Assembly (NCBI RefSeq): GCF_001672755.1
Contig: NZ_LZKI01000195.1
Span: 1-64,000 of the forward strand
From: Mycobacterium colombiense
GTDB taxonomy: Bacteria; Actinomycetota; Actinomycetes; Mycobacteriales; Mycobacteriaceae
Length of the DNA: 64,000 nucleotides
Direction: 5' to 3'
Shown: positions 33,120 through 42,250 of the stretch, piece by piece
Layout: each line of letters starts with the position of its first letter
How positions within the stretch are numbered: the stretch's first letter is position 1
Program-made: the position numbers and the translations under genes
The notes under the pieces: generated by a model
Told to the model about the DNA's origin: nothing
Database searches by the model: none
What the model saw: the letters and a program-made list of their open reading frames with translations, nothing else

Positions 33120-34544
33120 CTAATCCCCGGAATCTCGCTCGGTCGCGCGCGGCTCCGGTTCGGTCGGGAGCGGCGCGTCGGCACCGGCCGGCGCGTCGGG
33201 TTCGGTGGGGCCGCCGCCAGCGGCGACCACATCGTCCGCAGGCACGTCGCCCACATCGTCCGGATGCGCATCGGCCGAATCCGCCGGAATCCCGTCTATC
33301 CGCTCCGCGTCCTCGGGCAGCCGATCGTCGTCGAAAACGCCGGCGAAGTCCGCGGGTTCCTCGACAGCCGCGACCGGCGCGGGCCTGGGCTTGATCCGTC
33401 GGGGACGACGCATGATCCCGCCGCTCATCACCACGGTGATCCCGCCGACGACCACGAACCAGAAGAACACGCCGACGAGCAACGCGCCCTGGTCCACGCC
33501 GACGTGGCCGAAGTTGCCCAGCTGGCCGCTGCCGGCGTAAGCGAGCAACGACATCACCAGCGTCCCGCCGACCGCGGCGACCAGCAGCTTGGCTGCGGCC
33601 GCGAGCGGTGGCAGCGCACGCCGGGCGCACTGCTGGCCGACGGCCACGCCGGACGACGCGCCGATGATCAGCAGCGCCACCCAGACCGGCCCCAACGGTG
33701 GCCTGGGGACCGCGGCCAGCACCGGCAGGGCCGGGATGTCGCCGCCGAACACGGTGAATGAACTGAAGGTCGCGAACCCGATATGCGCGCTGGAGCCGAC
33801 GGCCATCGCCGCGGTGCCCACAATCACGTTGGGCGCGTAGAGCATTGACAGCAGGGTGAGGCTGAACTCGCCGAAGATCGAATCGGTGATGCCGTAGAGC
33901 TCCTGCATGGTCGACCAGTGCACGACCAGCGACCCGGCGGCTACCAGACCGGACAGCCCGAGCAGCGCCAGCAGACCGGCGGATGCGGCGCGCACGGAGT
34001 CGCCGAGCCAGAACGGCAGCGACGCGGCCGCCAACGCGCGCGGCCCCACCCGGGACCACACGCCGATCCCGGCGCCGGCGGCATGCACCACGAGCACGCT
34101 GAGGAACGCGCGCAACGCGCTGGGTGTTTGCAGCTCGGTGATCACCGAGGACGCGTCGTGGATGACCGCCAGGGCGATCGCCGCCATCAGCAGCGGGCCG
34201 CCCAGCGCCGACGCGACGACCCAGCGGACGACCAGCCACGACGAGTGGGGCGTGGTGGCGCGCGCCGTGCTGCGCGCGGTCGCCCAGATCATCAGGAGGA
34301 CCGGCAGCAGCGGCATCACACCGAGTTCGCGGCCACCGATCGAGACCGGGACCTGGTGCACGCCCAGCCACATGCTGGCGATGGCGCCCAGCGCGCCGGT
34401 CATGTCGCTGTTGGCGATCAACAACTGGATCAGCGTGACCGCGGCGATGATGACCAACGCCACCACTGCCGGCGCGAACGCGACCCTGACTAGGTCACGC
34501 GCCTGGCGAGCGCCCGCTGCCCGGTTGTCCTCCACCCGTGTCAC
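33120..34544 (-). CDS. perM: Integral membrane protein PerM (Rv0955)
   Basis: The protein has 474 residues. Roughly ten hydrophobic helices occupy residues 20-385, and the C-terminal 85 residues are acidic, proline-rich and cytoplasmic. It belongs to the actinobacterial DUF6350 family. In M. tuberculosis PerM is needed for growth at low magnesium and for persistence in chronic mouse infection, and it supports septum formation through FtsB. It lies downstream of the Rv0954-like septal membrane protein and upstream of purN on the same strand. Confidence 0.88.
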   Translation of the reverse strand: MTRVEDNRAAGARQARDLVRVAFAPAVVALVIIAAVTLIQLLIANSDMTGALGAIASMWLGVHQVPVSIGGRELGVMPLLPVLLMIWATARSTARATTPHSSWLVVRWVVASALGGPLLMAAIALAVIHDASSVITELQTPSALRAFLSVLVVHAAGAGIGVWSRVGPRALAAASLPFWLGDSVRAASAGLLALLGLSGLVAAGSLVVHWSTMQELYGITDSIFGEFSLTLLSMLYAPNVIVGTAAMAVGSSAHIGFATFSSFTVFGGDIPALPVLAAVPRPPLGPVWVALLIIGASSGVAVGQQCARRALPPLAAAAKLLVAAVGGTLVMSLLAYAGSGQLGNFGHVGVDQGALLVGVFFWFVVVGGITVVMSGGIMRRPRRIKPRPAPVAAVEEPADFAGVFDDDRLPEDAERIDGIPADSADAHPDDVGDVPADDVVAAGGGPTEPDAPAGADAPLPTEPEPRATERDSGD

Positions 34545-34582
34545 TCTGGGGCACGTCCCCGACTAGGCGCGACAGCGCACGG

Positions 34583-35494
34583 TCAGGCGGGCGCTGGCCC
34601 AGACGGTGACGACCCCGACTGCTGCTCCTGGCCGAACTGCTGGCCCCCACCCTGCTCGGAGAAGTTCGTCGTCGCCGAACCGGCATCCGATCCGCCGACG
34701 TTCGGCGGCGGGCTGAAGCTGGGGAAACCGGTGGGCGGCGTGGACGGGCCGTGCTGCTGCGCGGACGGCTGGGGACCCGACTGCGGCGACGGCTGAGCAC
34801 CGAAACCGCCGGTCGGAACGCCGCTCTGGGTGGGCGCCGCGCTCGGCGAATAGCCGCCGTACTGCGACCCGTATCCCTGCGGCGACTGCTGCTGACCCCC
34901 GTGCTGCTGGCCGCCGGGCTGCTGTCCGTAATACGGCTGCTGGCCGTACTGGCCGTATTGCCCGTACTGGTTGTACTGCGCGTAGGGGTCGTACTTGGGC
35001 CGGGGCGCCGGCGCGGTGATCACCCCGGACTCCAGCAGGACCACGACGACCGCGGCGATCGCCTGCAGCACGACGGCCGCCACCAGCGGCCACATCGCCC
35101 AGCCGATCGCGAACCCGGCGGGCAGGTTGATCGTCTCGGTGATGGCCAGCAGCGCACCGAGGACCGCGATCACCGCGACGATTCCCGGGTAGTTCTTGGT
35201 CTTCGGCAGCAGGCCGAGCCCGGCGAGCAGCGCGGCCAGCACGGCAACCACCACCGCGGTGCCGGCGTCGCCGGCGCGCCCACCGATGCCCGGGCCGAGG
35301 TCGGCGCCGATGGTGAAGGTGGGTCCGAAGTTCAGTAGGTACGCCGCCAGACCCAGCACGACCACCGCGATGTTCAGGAAGAACGGCAGCTTGCTCGTTC
35401 CGTCGTCGTCCTTGGCGAAGGACGGTGTGGCGCCCGCATAGCTGCCGCCGGGTTGCGCCGGTGGATAGCCCGGGCTTCCGGGAGAGTAGGTCAT
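34583..35494 (-). CDS. Membrane protein with Q/Y/G-rich tail (Rv0954 homologue, DUF5336)
   Basis: The protein has 303 residues from ATG 35494, behind AGGAGGAG; an upstream in-frame extension to 35665 is implausible. Four membrane helices (about 37-165) are followed by a low-complexity tail rich in Gln, Tyr, Gly, Pro and Ser (for example YNQYGQYGQYGQQPYYGQQP). The M. tuberculosis homologue (a 34 kDa antigen-like protein) is reported at septum and pole. The tail could drive weak multivalent contacts, which is inference. It heads the perM-purN-purH group. Confidence 0.85.
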   Translation of the reverse strand: MTYSPGSPGYPPAQPGGSYAGATPSFAKDDDGTSKLPFFLNIAVVVLGLAAYLLNFGPTFTIGADLGPGIGGRAGDAGTAVVVAVLAALLAGLGLLPKTKNYPGIVAVIAVLGALLAITETINLPAGFAIGWAMWPLVAAVVLQAIAAVVVVLLESGVITAPAPRPKYDPYAQYNQYGQYGQYGQQPYYGQQPGGQQHGGQQQSPQGYGSQYGGYSPSAAPTQSGVPTGGFGAQPSPQSGPQPSAQQHGPSTPPTGFPSFSPPPNVGGSDAGSATTNFSEQGGGQQFGQEQQSGSSPSGPAPA

Positions 35495-35725
35495 GGCTCC
35501 TCCTGTTGCTTCCAGTGCCTTGAACTGCCTAGCGGTCGCCACGGTTGCAGTGCAACGCTGTGCTTCCAGGCGCCTCGCTGAGTTAGCGACGCGGTCGATC
35601 ACCCACGCTAGCGCACGTGCGGCAACCCGTGCCGCTGCCACCGGCTTGGACGGCGCGGCCCACACGGACGGCGGCGCGAGCCCTTCGCGAGACGGTCCGT
35701 GTCACAACGGCTTGCTCAGCAGAGG

Positions 35726-35739
35726 TAGAACACGTTCTA
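35726..35739. promoter_or_regulatory. KstR operator upstream of the oxidoreductase at 35749
   Basis: TAGAACACGTTCTA is a perfect palindrome and fits the KstR consensus TNNAACNNGTTNNA at every defined position. It ends 9 bp before the start codon of the LLM-class oxidoreductase, leaving no room for a normal ribosome-binding site, so the transcript is probably leaderless. KstR represses cholesterol-catabolism genes until a steroid-acid CoA thioester binds. Confidence 0.88.
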
Positions 35740-35748
35740 ATTCTCTGC

Positions 35749-36597
35749 ATGGATTACGGGCTTGTGCTTTTTACCAGCGATCGTGGCATCTCCCCGGCGA
35801 AGGCCGCGAAGCTCGCCGACGACCACGGCTTTCAGACCTTCTACGTGCCAGAACACACTCACATTCCGGTGAAGCGCGAGGCGGCTCACCCCACGACGGG
35901 CGACGAATCGCTGCCCGACGATCGCTACATGCGGACACTAGACCCATGGGTAAGTTTGGGTGCCGCGTGCGCGGTCACTTCGCGGGTGCGGCTGTCCACC
36001 GCGGTGGCCCTGCCCGTCGAGCACGACCCGATCACCCTGGCGAAAAGTATTGCCACCCTTGACCACCTGTCCGGCGGACGGGTCAGCCTGGGCGTCGGGT
36101 TCGGCTGGAACACCGACGAACTCGCCGACCACAACGTGCCGCCGGGCCGGCGCCGCACCATGCTGCGCGAATACCTCGAGGCCATGCGCGCGCTGTGGAC
36201 CGAAGAGGAAGCCCAGTACGACGGCGAGTTCGTGAAGTTCGGTCCCAGCTGGGCCTGGCCCAAGCCGGTGCAGTCGCACATCCCGGTGCTGGTGGGCGCG
36301 GCGGGCACCGAGAAGAACTTCAAGTGGATCGCCCGCAGCGCTGACGGGTGGATCACCACCCCGCGCGACTTCGACATCGACGAGCCGGTGAAGCTGTTGC
36401 AGGACACCTGGGCGGCCGCGGGGCGCGACGGCGCCCCGCAGATCGTGGCGCTGGACTTCAAGCCGGTGCCCGAGAAGCTCGCCAAGTGGGCCGATCTCGG
36501 CGTGACCGAGGTGCTGTTCGGGCTCCCCGACAAATCGGAGGACGAGGTCGCCGCCTACGTCGAGCGGCTGGCCGGCAAACTCGCCGCCCTGGTCTGA
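35749..36597 (+). CDS. LLM-class F420-dependent oxidoreductase, KstR-controlled (Rv0953c homologue)
   Basis: The protein has 282 residues from ATG 35749 (MDYGLVLFTSDRGIS). The luciferase-like TIM barrel is shown by TFYVPEHTHIP, STAVALPVEHDPITLAKSIATLDHLSGGR and GVGFGWNTDEL, the usual F420/FMN-binding features of this subfamily. It should reduce or oxidise a sterol-related or other lipid intermediate with F420. The exact reaction is unknown. The KstR palindrome immediately upstream links it to the cholesterol regulon. It is divergent from the Rv0954-like gene across 254 bp that hold no other gene. Confidence 0.88.
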   Translation: MDYGLVLFTSDRGISPAKAAKLADDHGFQTFYVPEHTHIPVKREAAHPTTGDESLPDDRYMRTLDPWVSLGAACAVTSRVRLSTAVALPVEHDPITLAKSIATLDHLSGGRVSLGVGFGWNTDELADHNVPPGRRRTMLREYLEAMRALWTEEEAQYDGEFVKFGPSWAWPKPVQSHIPVLVGAAGTEKNFKWIARSADGWITTPRDFDIDEPVKLLQDTWAAAGRDGAPQIVALDFKPVPEKLAKWADLGVTEVLFGLPDKSEDEVAAYVERLAGKLAALV

Positions 36598-36600
36598 CGC

Positions 36601-38127
36601 TCAGGCCAGCGTGGCCCGGTTGTCCTTCTCGGTCGGCCTGACCACGATCGAGGCCCCGAGCGGCTCGCCGCCGCTGAGCAGGCCGACCAGATCGGGGTCC
36701 TCGCTCAGGGCCAGGAAGCGGCTGCCGTCGTCGTCGAGCCGGCCGACGATGAGGCCGGTGTGCACCGGCCAGTCGTAGCGCACGGTGTAGGTCTCGATGG
36801 TGGCCGGACCGTCGGCCTTGATAGTCACCGGCACCTTGGGGCGGGCGGCGACCTCGGCGCGCAGCGCGGCGCTGTTGTCGGGCGTCCAGTTCACCGGCGT
36901 GGTCGAGTACACCCCGACGGAATACTTGCTCATGATCCCGCCGTTGGCGGCGACCAGGCCGAATTGGCCTGGGAGGTCCCGCATTTCGCTGACCGTCTCG
37001 GCGATGCCGTGCAGTGAGTAGTTGTTGCCGGGTCCGCCGAAGTACGGCAGGCCGCCGGTGAGCGTCAGCCCGCGAGGATCGTCGGTGGCCAGTCCCATCC
37101 CGTCGCAGAAGTTGAACACCGGCACCGGAAAGCAGCTGTAGAGGTCGAGGGTCGAGATGTCGTCGATGGCCACGCCGGCGCCGGCGAGAGCCTCCCGGAC
37201 CGCGAGCACCGAGGCCGAGTTGCGCGTCAGGTCGAGGCGGTCCAGCAGCGGCTGGTCCACCATGTCGGCGTGGCCGTGCAGGAACACCCAGCGTTCCTCG
37301 GGCACGCCGAGCCGGCGGGCGGCGCCCACCGACATCAGCAGCGCGGCCGCCCCCTGGTTGACCTGGTCGCGCGCCACCAGCAGCCTCGGGTACGGATCGC
37401 AGATCATCCGGTTGGACGCGGTGACGGTGATGAGCTCGTCGACGCTGCGCTCCACCGGGGACGACGCGAACGGGTTCTTCGCCGCCACCTTGGTGAACGG
37501 GGCGAACAGCTCGCCCATCTGGCGCCGGTAGTCGGCCACGCTCAAGCCGAGCCGGGCGCGGCGCGCGTTCTCCAGCAGCCCGTACTGGGCCGGCGCTCCA
37601 ATGAGTCCGTGCGCGACGGTGTAGTCGTCGAACAGGCCGTCGTAGCCGTAGCCGCGGTCCTCGAGGGAGCCCTCGACCGTGTCGGAGTGGTCCGGCTTAT
37701 CCCGGTCGGCGAAATACCGGATGCTGGAAGTGTTTTCGGAGCCGACGATCATCACGACCTCGGCGTCGCCCGAGGCGATGACGCCGGCGAACTCGGTGAC
37801 CAGATGCTGGGGCCCCTGGCCGCCGATCGGCTCGAGAATCGCGCGGCCCGGTGCGGCCCCGATGCGCTTGGCCACCGAGCGCGGATAGTTGTTGGACTTG
37901 CCCATCGGCGCCGGTGTGCGCCCGGAGAGCTCGAACTGCCGGATCGCGGCGACGGTGTCGATGGCCGCGGCAACGGCGGTGGCGGCGGCCCCGGTGTCAT
38001 GCAGTGCGGCCTGCGCCGCTGCCGTCGCCAGTTCCACCGACGACATCCCGCGGTAGCCGGAGTCCTCGATGCGCTCGGTGAACTGCCCCACCCCGACGAT
38101 GACGGGGGTGTTCGGGTCGAGATTCAT
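36601..38127 (-). CDS. Thiolase-like protein without the nucleophilic cysteine
   Basis: The protein has 508 residues from ATG 38127 (MNLDPNTPVIVGVGQ); the frame to 38163 is less likely. The fold is thiolase: N-terminal VIVGVGQFTERI, a middle helix, and C-terminal DLYSCFPVPVF and GGLPYFGGPGNNYSLHGIAE, followed by an extra C-terminal OB-like domain (about 400-505). At the place of the CASG nucleophile motif it reads EPIGGQGPQHL, and GHP is replaced by GGPG. It may be a retro-aldolase or binding partner rather than a thiolase. It is convergent with the oxidoreductase, 3 bp apart. Confidence 0.82.
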   Translation of the reverse strand: MNLDPNTPVIVGVGQFTERIEDSGYRGMSSVELATAAAQAALHDTGAAATAVAAAIDTVAAIRQFELSGRTPAPMGKSNNYPRSVAKRIGAAPGRAILEPIGGQGPQHLVTEFAGVIASGDAEVVMIVGSENTSSIRYFADRDKPDHSDTVEGSLEDRGYGYDGLFDDYTVAHGLIGAPAQYGLLENARRARLGLSVADYRRQMGELFAPFTKVAAKNPFASSPVERSVDELITVTASNRMICDPYPRLLVARDQVNQGAAALLMSVGAARRLGVPEERWVFLHGHADMVDQPLLDRLDLTRNSASVLAVREALAGAGVAIDDISTLDLYSCFPVPVFNFCDGMGLATDDPRGLTLTGGLPYFGGPGNNYSLHGIAETVSEMRDLPGQFGLVAANGGIMSKYSVGVYSTTPVNWTPDNSAALRAEVAARPKVPVTIKADGPATIETYTVRYDWPVHTGLIVGRLDDDGSRFLALSEDPDLVGLLSGGEPLGASIVVRPTEKDNRATLA

Positions 38128-38190
38128 AGACCCACTATCTACCGAGGGCCGGGCCCCGGCCAAATCCGGGGCCCCTGCGCGGAGTCGGCC

Positions 38191-39093
<903 letters not shown>

Positions 39094-39105
39094 CTCTTGT
39101 GTCCC

Positions 39106-40269
39106 TTACTTGTTCGCCAGCTCGGCGGCTTTGTCGGCGCCGGCGTCCATGGTCTCGGCCTGGATCACCAGCGGGTGGTTGGCTTGGGCCAGGATGCGCC
39201 GACCTTCGTCGACGTTGTTGCCGTCGAGCCGCACCACGAGCGGCTTGTTGGCCTCGTCGCCGAGCATGTTCAGCGCGGTCACGATGCCGTTGGCGACGGC
39301 GTCGCACGAGGTGATTCCCCCGAACACGTTCACGAACACGCTCTTGACCTGCTTGTCGTTCAGGATGACGTCGAGGCCCGCGGCCATCACCTCGGCCGAC
39401 GCGCCACCACCGATGTCCAGGAAGTTGGCCGGCTTGACCCCGCCATGCTTCTCGCCGGCGTAAGCGACGACGTCGAGCGTCGACATCACCAGGCCCGCGC
39501 CGTTGCCGATGATGCCGACCGCGCCGTCCAGCTTGACGTAGTTGAGGTCGTGCTCCTTGGCCTTGAGCTCCAGCGGGTCGGTGGCGTCGCGGTCCTCGAA
39601 CTCGGCGTGGCCGGGCTGACGGAAGTCGGCGTTGGCGTCCAGCGTGACCTTGCCGTCCAGCGCCAGGATCTGGTCCTGTGGGTCGCGCACTAACGGGTTG
39701 ACCTCAACCAGGGTGGCGTCCTCGGCGACGAAGACCTCCCACAGCTTGTTGATCGTGATCGCGGCGGCGTCGAGCACCTCGGCGGGCAGGTGGCCCTGCT
39801 CGGCGATGGAACGCGCGGTCGCCAGGTCGACACCCTTGACGGCGTCCACCGGAACCTTGGCCAGCCGGTCGGGCTTGGTGGCGGCCACCTCTTCGATCTC
39901 CATGCCGCCCTCGACCGAGCACATGGCCAGGTAGGTGCGGTTGGCGCGGTCGAGCAGGAAGGAGATGTAGTACTCCTCGGCGATGTCACTGGCCTCGGCG
40001 ACCAGCAGCTTCTTCACGACGTGTCCCTTGATGTCGAGACCGAGGATGTTCTTGGCGTGCTCGTAGGCGTCGTCGGGGGTCGCCGCGTACTTGACGCCAC
40101 CCGCCTTGCCCCGGCCGCCGACCTTCACCTGCGCTTTGACCATCACCGGACGACCGATCTCGGTGGCGATCTCGCGAGCGCCCTCGGCGGTGTCGGTCAC
40201 GCGTCCCGGCGTAGTCGGTACGTTGTGCTTGGCGAACAAATCTTTTGCTTGATACTCGAAAAGGTCCAT
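39106..40269 (-). CDS. sucC: Succinyl-CoA synthetase beta subunit
   Basis: The protein has 387 residues from ATG 40269 (MDLFEYQAKDLFAKH), the exact family length; an upstream extension to 40326 is not conserved. The ATP-grasp domain (about 1-235) has KAQVKVGGRGKAGGVK, and the C-terminal domain has VNVFGGITSCD. The promoter region is shared with the divergent M23 peptidase gene and carries a CRP-like site. Confidence 0.96.
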   Translation of the reverse strand: MDLFEYQAKDLFAKHNVPTTPGRVTDTAEGAREIATEIGRPVMVKAQVKVGGRGKAGGVKYAATPDDAYEHAKNILGLDIKGHVVKKLLVAEASDIAEEYYISFLLDRANRTYLAMCSVEGGMEIEEVAATKPDRLAKVPVDAVKGVDLATARSIAEQGHLPAEVLDAAAITINKLWEVFVAEDATLVEVNPLVRDPQDQILALDGKVTLDANADFRQPGHAEFEDRDATDPLELKAKEHDLNYVKLDGAVGIIGNGAGLVMSTLDVVAYAGEKHGGVKPANFLDIGGGASAEVMAAGLDVILNDKQVKSVFVNVFGGITSCDAVANGIVTALNMLGDEANKPLVVRLDGNNVDEGRRILAQANHPLVIQAETMDAGADKAAELANK

Positions 40270-40426
40270 GGACTCTCTGTCTTCGCTCGACTCAACTACT
40301 AGGCCTCTTGGTGGGCGGTGCCGCACTCGGCAACTCGCACGGACGAACTGTATCCACCCCTCGAACAGCTCTTACCGCCGCGTCCGCCGATGTGGCACAG
40401 CTCACCGGCTAGGGGTTGACCGCCCG

Positions 40427-40442
40427 CGTGATCCAAATCACA
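40427..40442. promoter_or_regulatory. CRP-like site between sucC and the M23 peptidase gene
   Basis: CGTGA-TCCAAA-TCACA matches the TGTGA-N6-TCACA CRP consensus at 9 of 10 defined positions. It lies in the 248-bp divergent interval, 158 bp from sucC and 76 bp from the peptidase gene. The cAMP receptor protein (Rv3676-type) or its paralogue Cmr could use it. I see no gene in the rest of the interval. Confidence 0.7.
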
Positions 40443-40517
40443 ATTCGGCCCGGATTTTCCAACGAGGTTGCCAGCCCCGCGCGTTAGCGGATACCTTCCT
40501 AGGGTCCAGATAACGTT

Positions 40518-41648
40518 ATGGTCACGATACGAGGACATTTCAGGTTGTCCCAGCACCTTTTTGCCCGGCCTTCTGCCGTAACTGACGGCGTCGTGCGGGT
40601 AGGTCGCGCCGCAGGCGCCCGATGGGCCGACGCACCGCATCGCACCGAAGTCACCGAGATCCTTCCGCTCGACGGGTTCGACTTCGACGACTTCGAGTTC
40701 AGCGACGACGCCGGTGATCTCGGCGACTTGGACTTCAGCAGCGACTCACCGTTCGACAACGAAGCTCAGGTGCTGCTGGCGCCCGAGCTCGACGACCGGA
40801 ACGAGGCCGACGACGTCCACCCGGTATGGCTGGCCGCGCCCGTCACCGAGGTGCTGCCGCGGGTGATCGTCGAGCCGCGCACCGAGCGGCGTCCCGAGCG
40901 CTCGCACACCGCCGATGTCGTCGGCGTCGCGCGCCGCGGCGGACAGCATCGCAAGCAACCGACCAGCGCGGCCCGGGGCCGTCTGCTGATCTCGGCGATG
41001 GCCGCCGGCGCTGCCGCCGCGGCCGCCCACACGGCAACCAGCCACGCCGACACCCCCAAGACTGACGCCGTGCTGACCGCCAACGCGTCCGCGCTCAACG
41101 GCGGGGCCGGCGGCAGCAGCACCGTCCGCGGCCCCCAGGTGATCGCCGCGGCCCCGGCGGCCACCGCCGCGCTGCACAACCAGGAGCTGGCCAAAGGCGT
41201 CGCCTTCGCCAACGATCGCGCGCAGCGCGAGGCGCGGTTGTCACAGCCGCTCTACGTGATGCCGACCAAGGGCATCTTCACCTCCAACTTCGGTTACCGC
41301 TGGGGCGTGCTGCACGCCGGCATCGACCTGGCCAACTCGATCGGGACACCGATCTACGCGGTGTCCGACGGCGTCGTCATCGACTCCGGCCCGGCCAGCG
41401 GCTACGGCATGCTGGTCAAGCTGCGTCATGCCGACGGCACGGTCACGCTCTACGGCCACATCAACACCACGCTGGTCAGCGTCGGTGAGCGCGTGATGGC
41501 CGGCGACCAGATCGCCACCATGGGCAACCGGGGTAATTCCACCGGCCCGCACCTGCATTTCGAGGTGCTGCAGGGCGGCAGCGAACGGATCGACCCGGTG
41601 CCGTGGCTCGCTAAGCGTGGTCTTATGGTCGGCAACTACGCTGGCTGA
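40518..41648 (+). CDS. M23-family metallopeptidase (LytM domain; Rv0950c homologue)
   Basis: The protein has 376 residues. A long acidic/disordered N-terminal part (1-150) precedes one hydrophobic segment (about 155-172). The C-terminal LytM domain (about 245-365) keeps its zinc ligands His266 and Asp270 (HAGID) and His345/His347 (HLHFEV), so it should be an active peptidoglycan endopeptidase or an amidase activator. The first 150 residues would be cytoplasmic if the helix is an uncleaved anchor. ATG 40518 is the first in-frame start; a later start is possible. Confidence 0.85.
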   Translation: MVTIRGHFRLSQHLFARPSAVTDGVVRVGRAAGARWADAPHRTEVTEILPLDGFDFDDFEFSDDAGDLGDLDFSSDSPFDNEAQVLLAPELDDRNEADDVHPVWLAAPVTEVLPRVIVEPRTERRPERSHTADVVGVARRGGQHRKQPTSAARGRLLISAMAAGAAAAAAHTATSHADTPKTDAVLTANASALNGGAGGSSTVRGPQVIAAAPAATAALHNQELAKGVAFANDRAQREARLSQPLYVMPTKGIFTSNFGYRWGVLHAGIDLANSIGTPIYAVSDGVVIDSGPASGYGMLVKLRHADGTVTLYGHINTTLVSVGERVMAGDQIATMGNRGNSTGPHLHFEVLQGGSERIDPVPWLAKRGLMVGNYAG

Positions 41649-41649
41649 G

Positions 41650-42240
41650 GTGACCGCGCCGAACGACGAAACTTCCGGTCCACGTCCGCCCGAGCCCACG
41701 CCCAAGCACGATTCGCCCTCCGAGTCACGGACGCGGATCATCCGGCGCGCGCCCACCGGGCCCATCCCGACCACGCCGGACAGCCCTACCACCCACTTCG
41801 CCCAGCAATCGGCGCCCTACCAAGCCGGTTCCCGTGCGGGTCGCACCGGCTATGCCGGGGTGCCGGCCCTTGAGCCCACCGATCGGACGGCCATCGCCGC
41901 GTGCGCGGTGAGCATCATCAGCGGCTGGGCCACCTCGGTGGTGGCCACGGATCTGATCGCCGGCTGGTGGCGAACCGACCGCCTGTTCTGCATCGCGGTC
42001 GCCTTTCTGGCCCTGGTGTTCGCGGGCACCACGGTGTCGGGCGTGATCCTGTTGCTGCAGCGCCGATCGATCAGCCGCTACCTTCTGATGGCCGGTGCGC
42101 TGGTCGCCGTCCTCACTTATATCGGCGTGTTCATCGCCGGCGCCCGCGTCGCGTGGATCGTCCACCTGCTGCCGATATTGCCGATCGCCACGGTCGTGCT
42201 GGTGCTGCTGCCGCAGACCAAACGCTGGCTGGACGCCTGA
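41650..42240 (+). CDS. Membrane protein with disordered N-terminus, function unknown
   Basis: The protein has 196 residues from GTG 41650, directly after the peptidase stop; an earlier start at 41617 would overlap that gene. The N-terminal 75 residues are Pro/Ser/Thr/Arg-rich and disordered. The rest has three or four membrane helices (about 80-190). No family is recognised. Tight spacing suggests co-transcription with the M23 peptidase, so it may work in the envelope. It is convergent with uvrD1, 10 bp apart. Confidence 0.7.
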   Translation: MTAPNDETSGPRPPEPTPKHDSPSESRTRIIRRAPTGPIPTTPDSPTTHFAQQSAPYQAGSRAGRTGYAGVPALEPTDRTAIAACAVSIISGWATSVVATDLIAGWWRTDRLFCIAVAFLALVFAGTTVSGVILLLQRRSISRYLLMAGALVAVLTYIGVFIAGARVAWIVHLLPILPIATVVLVLLPQTKRWLDA

Positions 42241-42250
42241 CGTTCGCCGG

